Assembly (NCBI GenBank): GCA_018898235.1
Contig: JAHIJU010000070.1
Coordinates: 1 to 7,675, forward strand
Reading direction: 5' to 3'
DNA length: 7,675 nt
Source: Actinomycetota bacterium
GTDB taxonomy: Bacteria > Actinomycetota > Actinomycetes > Actinomycetales > Cellulomonadaceae
In this document: piece by piece, positions 7,170-7,675 of the stretch
Layout: every line of letters begins with the position of its first letter
Position numbering within the stretch: the stretch's first letter is position 1
Notes under the pieces: model-generated
The model's database searches: none
The model's input: the letters and a program-made list of their open reading frames with translations, nothing else
Told to the model about the DNA's origin: nothing
Position numbers and translations under genes: made by a program

Positions 7170-7203
7170 CCCGGTCTTGTGCCGCGACCGGGTGCGGTCG
7201 CGG
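7170..7203 (-). promoter_or_regulatory. Two mutually exclusive hairpins in the regulator 5' leader
   Basis: On the minus strand, CCGCGACC (7203-7196) and GGTCGCGG (7189-7182) form a perfect 8-bp stem with a 6-nt loop. Alternatively CCCGGTC (7192-7186) pairs with GACCGGG (7176-7170), a 7-bp stem with a 9-nt loop. The two stems share 7186-7189, so they cannot form together. The second would bury the only GGGA-like ribosome-binding sequence just before the ATG at 7162; the first would leave it open. This layout is what an attenuator or riboswitch-like leader looks like, but no known class is recognised and the high GC content makes chance stems more likely. Confidence 0.4.
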
Positions 7204-7221
7204 GTGCCGGCTGTGCCGGCT
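7204..7221. repeat. Perfect tandem duplication of a 9-mer
   Basis: GTGCCGGCT occurs twice head to tail (7204-7212 and 7213-7221), immediately next to the 8-bp hairpin upstream of the winged-helix gene. It could be a slippage product or a pair of direct-repeat protein sites. OmpR-type regulators typically bind tandem direct repeats with a spacing near one helical turn, and 9 bp is close to that, so an autoregulatory site is conceivable. Confidence 0.5.
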
Positions 7222-7433
7222 CGGTCAGGGCTGGAGGTTCAGGCCTGACACGGACACGGGCACATGCGCGCAGCGGGACGCGGCGCCGGACGGCGCGGTG
7301 CGTTCAGCTGGGGGGCCACAGCCGAACCCTCGCACGGCCTGACGGCGACCCGGAAGCCTGCCCCGGTCTGTGTCCCGAATGATGAGACAGGTGTGAAGCC
7401 GATGCGGTCGACCGGCATCGCGGCGCCCGTGCG

Positions 7434-7473
7434 GTCCGGACGGCGACGCGGGCCCGCGTCGCCGTGTGCGGAC
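7434..7473. repeat. Perfect 26-bp palindrome within a 40-nt hairpin
   Basis: ACGGCGACGCGGG (7440-7452) is followed directly by its exact reverse complement (7453-7465), 13 bp per arm. Beyond a small internal bulge (G7439 against 7466-7468), GTCCG (7434-7438) pairs with CGGAC (7469-7473), so the whole unit folds into a very stable stem of about 18 pairs. It lies in a divergent region, about 30 nt before the proposed rpsO -35 element, with no gene ending into it and no T-run. Possible roles are an insulating terminator, an operator for a dimeric regulator, or a relic of the old ribF-rpsO junction. The structure is certain; the role is not. Confidence 0.75.
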
Positions 7474-7501
7474 GGACGGGGCGCGCACGTCCCCCGACGT
7501 C

Positions 7502-7528
7502 TGGACGGTGAGGTACGCCTGGTAACCT
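7502..7528 (+). promoter_or_regulatory. rpsO: Candidate rpsO promoter
   Basis: TGGACG (7502-7507) resembles the actinobacterial housekeeping -35 (TTGACN), and TAACCT (7523-7528) fits the TANNNT -10 pattern. The spacer is 15 nt, slightly short of the usual 17. It would start transcription near 7535, leaving a leader of about 80 nt before the rpsO start. This is the best promoter-like pair I see in the divergent region, but it is a by-eye call. Confidence 0.4.
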
Positions 7529-7533
7529 GGACG

Positions 7534-7613
7534 GGCCGTCATTCCGGCCGCGGACCCAGAGAGCCCGGGAGAACCAGCCCCGGAGCACCGCGCAACGACA
7601 TCCGAGGAGAGCT
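7534..7613 (+). promoter_or_regulatory. Possible S15 autoregulatory leader of rpsO
   Basis: The presumed 5' UTR of rpsO contains two short hairpins: GGCCG (7534-7538) with CGGCC (7545-7549), loop TCATTC; and CCGGG (7565-7569) with CCCGG (7579-7583), 9-nt loop. The ribosome-binding site GAGGAG (7604-7609) follows. In several bacterial phyla S15 represses its own translation by binding structured rpsO leaders, so a structured leader here is expected. I cannot match these stems to a specific known S15-binding motif. Confidence 0.3.
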
Positions 7614-7675
7614 GTGCCGCTCGACAGTGCCATCAAGCAGTCCATCATGACCGAGTACGCCACGCATGAGGGCGA
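7614..7675 (+). CDS. rpsO: 30S ribosomal protein S15 (5' part, runs off the window)
   Basis: The first 20 codons, from GTG at 7614, read MPLDSAIKQSIMTEYATHEG and continue past the window end in the same frame. This is the characteristic N-terminus of S15, a primary 16S rRNA-binding protein of the 30S platform (full length about 89 residues). GAGGAG (7604-7609) lies 4 nt before the GTG. The ATG at 7647 inside the frame is an internal methionine, since S15 proteins begin at MPLD. In actinobacteria pnp (polynucleotide phosphorylase) commonly follows, and would be expected beyond the window. No internal defects are seen in the visible part. Confidence 0.93.
   Translation, partial: MPLDSAIKQSIMTEYATHEG

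Larger units (their letters stand above)
7163..7613. other. Divergent intergenic region, no protein gene recognised
   Basis: This 451-nt stretch separates the regulator start (minus) from rpsO (plus). Frames open across it give Arg/Ala/Pro-rich translations with no recognisable motif, so I treat them as GC-rich noise. It must hold promoters for both directions. It contains several structured sequences listed separately: two competing hairpins at 7170-7203, a tandem 9-mer at 7204-7221, a 10-bp palindrome TCAGGCCTGA at 7239-7248, a relatively AT-rich patch at 7371-7400, and a large palindrome centred at 7452/7453. I could not identify the minus-strand promoter. Confidence 0.6.

Noticed and set aside
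7264..7650. Plus-strand frame of 128 codons covering the intergenic region and the rpsO start
   Set aside because: Its product is low-complexity, it runs out of frame through the S15 start, and it spans the palindrome and promoter-like elements.
7304..7663. Minus-strand frame of 119 codons opposite rpsO and its leader
   Set aside because: It is antisense to the S15 start, has no motif, and is explained by base composition.

Overview
The window is very GC-rich DNA with strong third-position G/C bias, GTG starts and a conserved translation gene order, which points to a high-GC actinobacterium. The protein sequences suggest the Micrococcales, probably a Cellulomonas-like organism (inference from remembered family sequences, not from a search). 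Almost all of the window is coding.

Plus strand, about 40-3900: a ribosome/RNA-maturation run of rbfA (30S maturation factor), a GalT/HIT-like protein of the DUF4921 type, truB (tRNA pseudouridine-55 synthase) and ribF (riboflavin kinase/FAD synthetase). The GalT-like gene and truB share an ATGA stop/start overlap. At the far right the plus strand resumes with the first 20 codons of rpsO (ribosomal protein S15), which starts with GTG. The order rbfA-truB-ribF-rpsO is a familiar actinobacterial arrangement.

Minus strand, about 7160-3930: a three-gene cluster lies between ribF and rpsO. It reads, in transcription order, an OmpR-type winged-helix protein without a receiver domain, cystathionine beta-synthase (cbs), and a cystathionine gamma-synthase/gamma-lyase family enzyme. 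The genes are 13 nt apart and then overlap by 4 nt, so they look like one operon. Together the two enzymes would convert homocysteine plus serine to cystathionine and on to cysteine (reverse transsulfuration), or the second enzyme could act in methionine synthesis. The regulator is the obvious candidate to control them. The cluster converges on ribF, with a GC-rich hairpin in the 31-nt gap.

The 451-nt divergent region 7163-7613 holds the most unexplained structure. It contains two mutually exclusive hairpins just before the regulator start, a 9-bp tandem duplication, a perfect 26-bp palindrome inside a larger hairpin, and a plausible rpsO promoter and leader. I see no mobile element, CRISPR array, tRNA or rRNA. 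The window is mainly housekeeping. The best leads are the hairpin switch before the regulator, the long palindrome, and the uncharacterised GalT-like protein embedded among translation genes.
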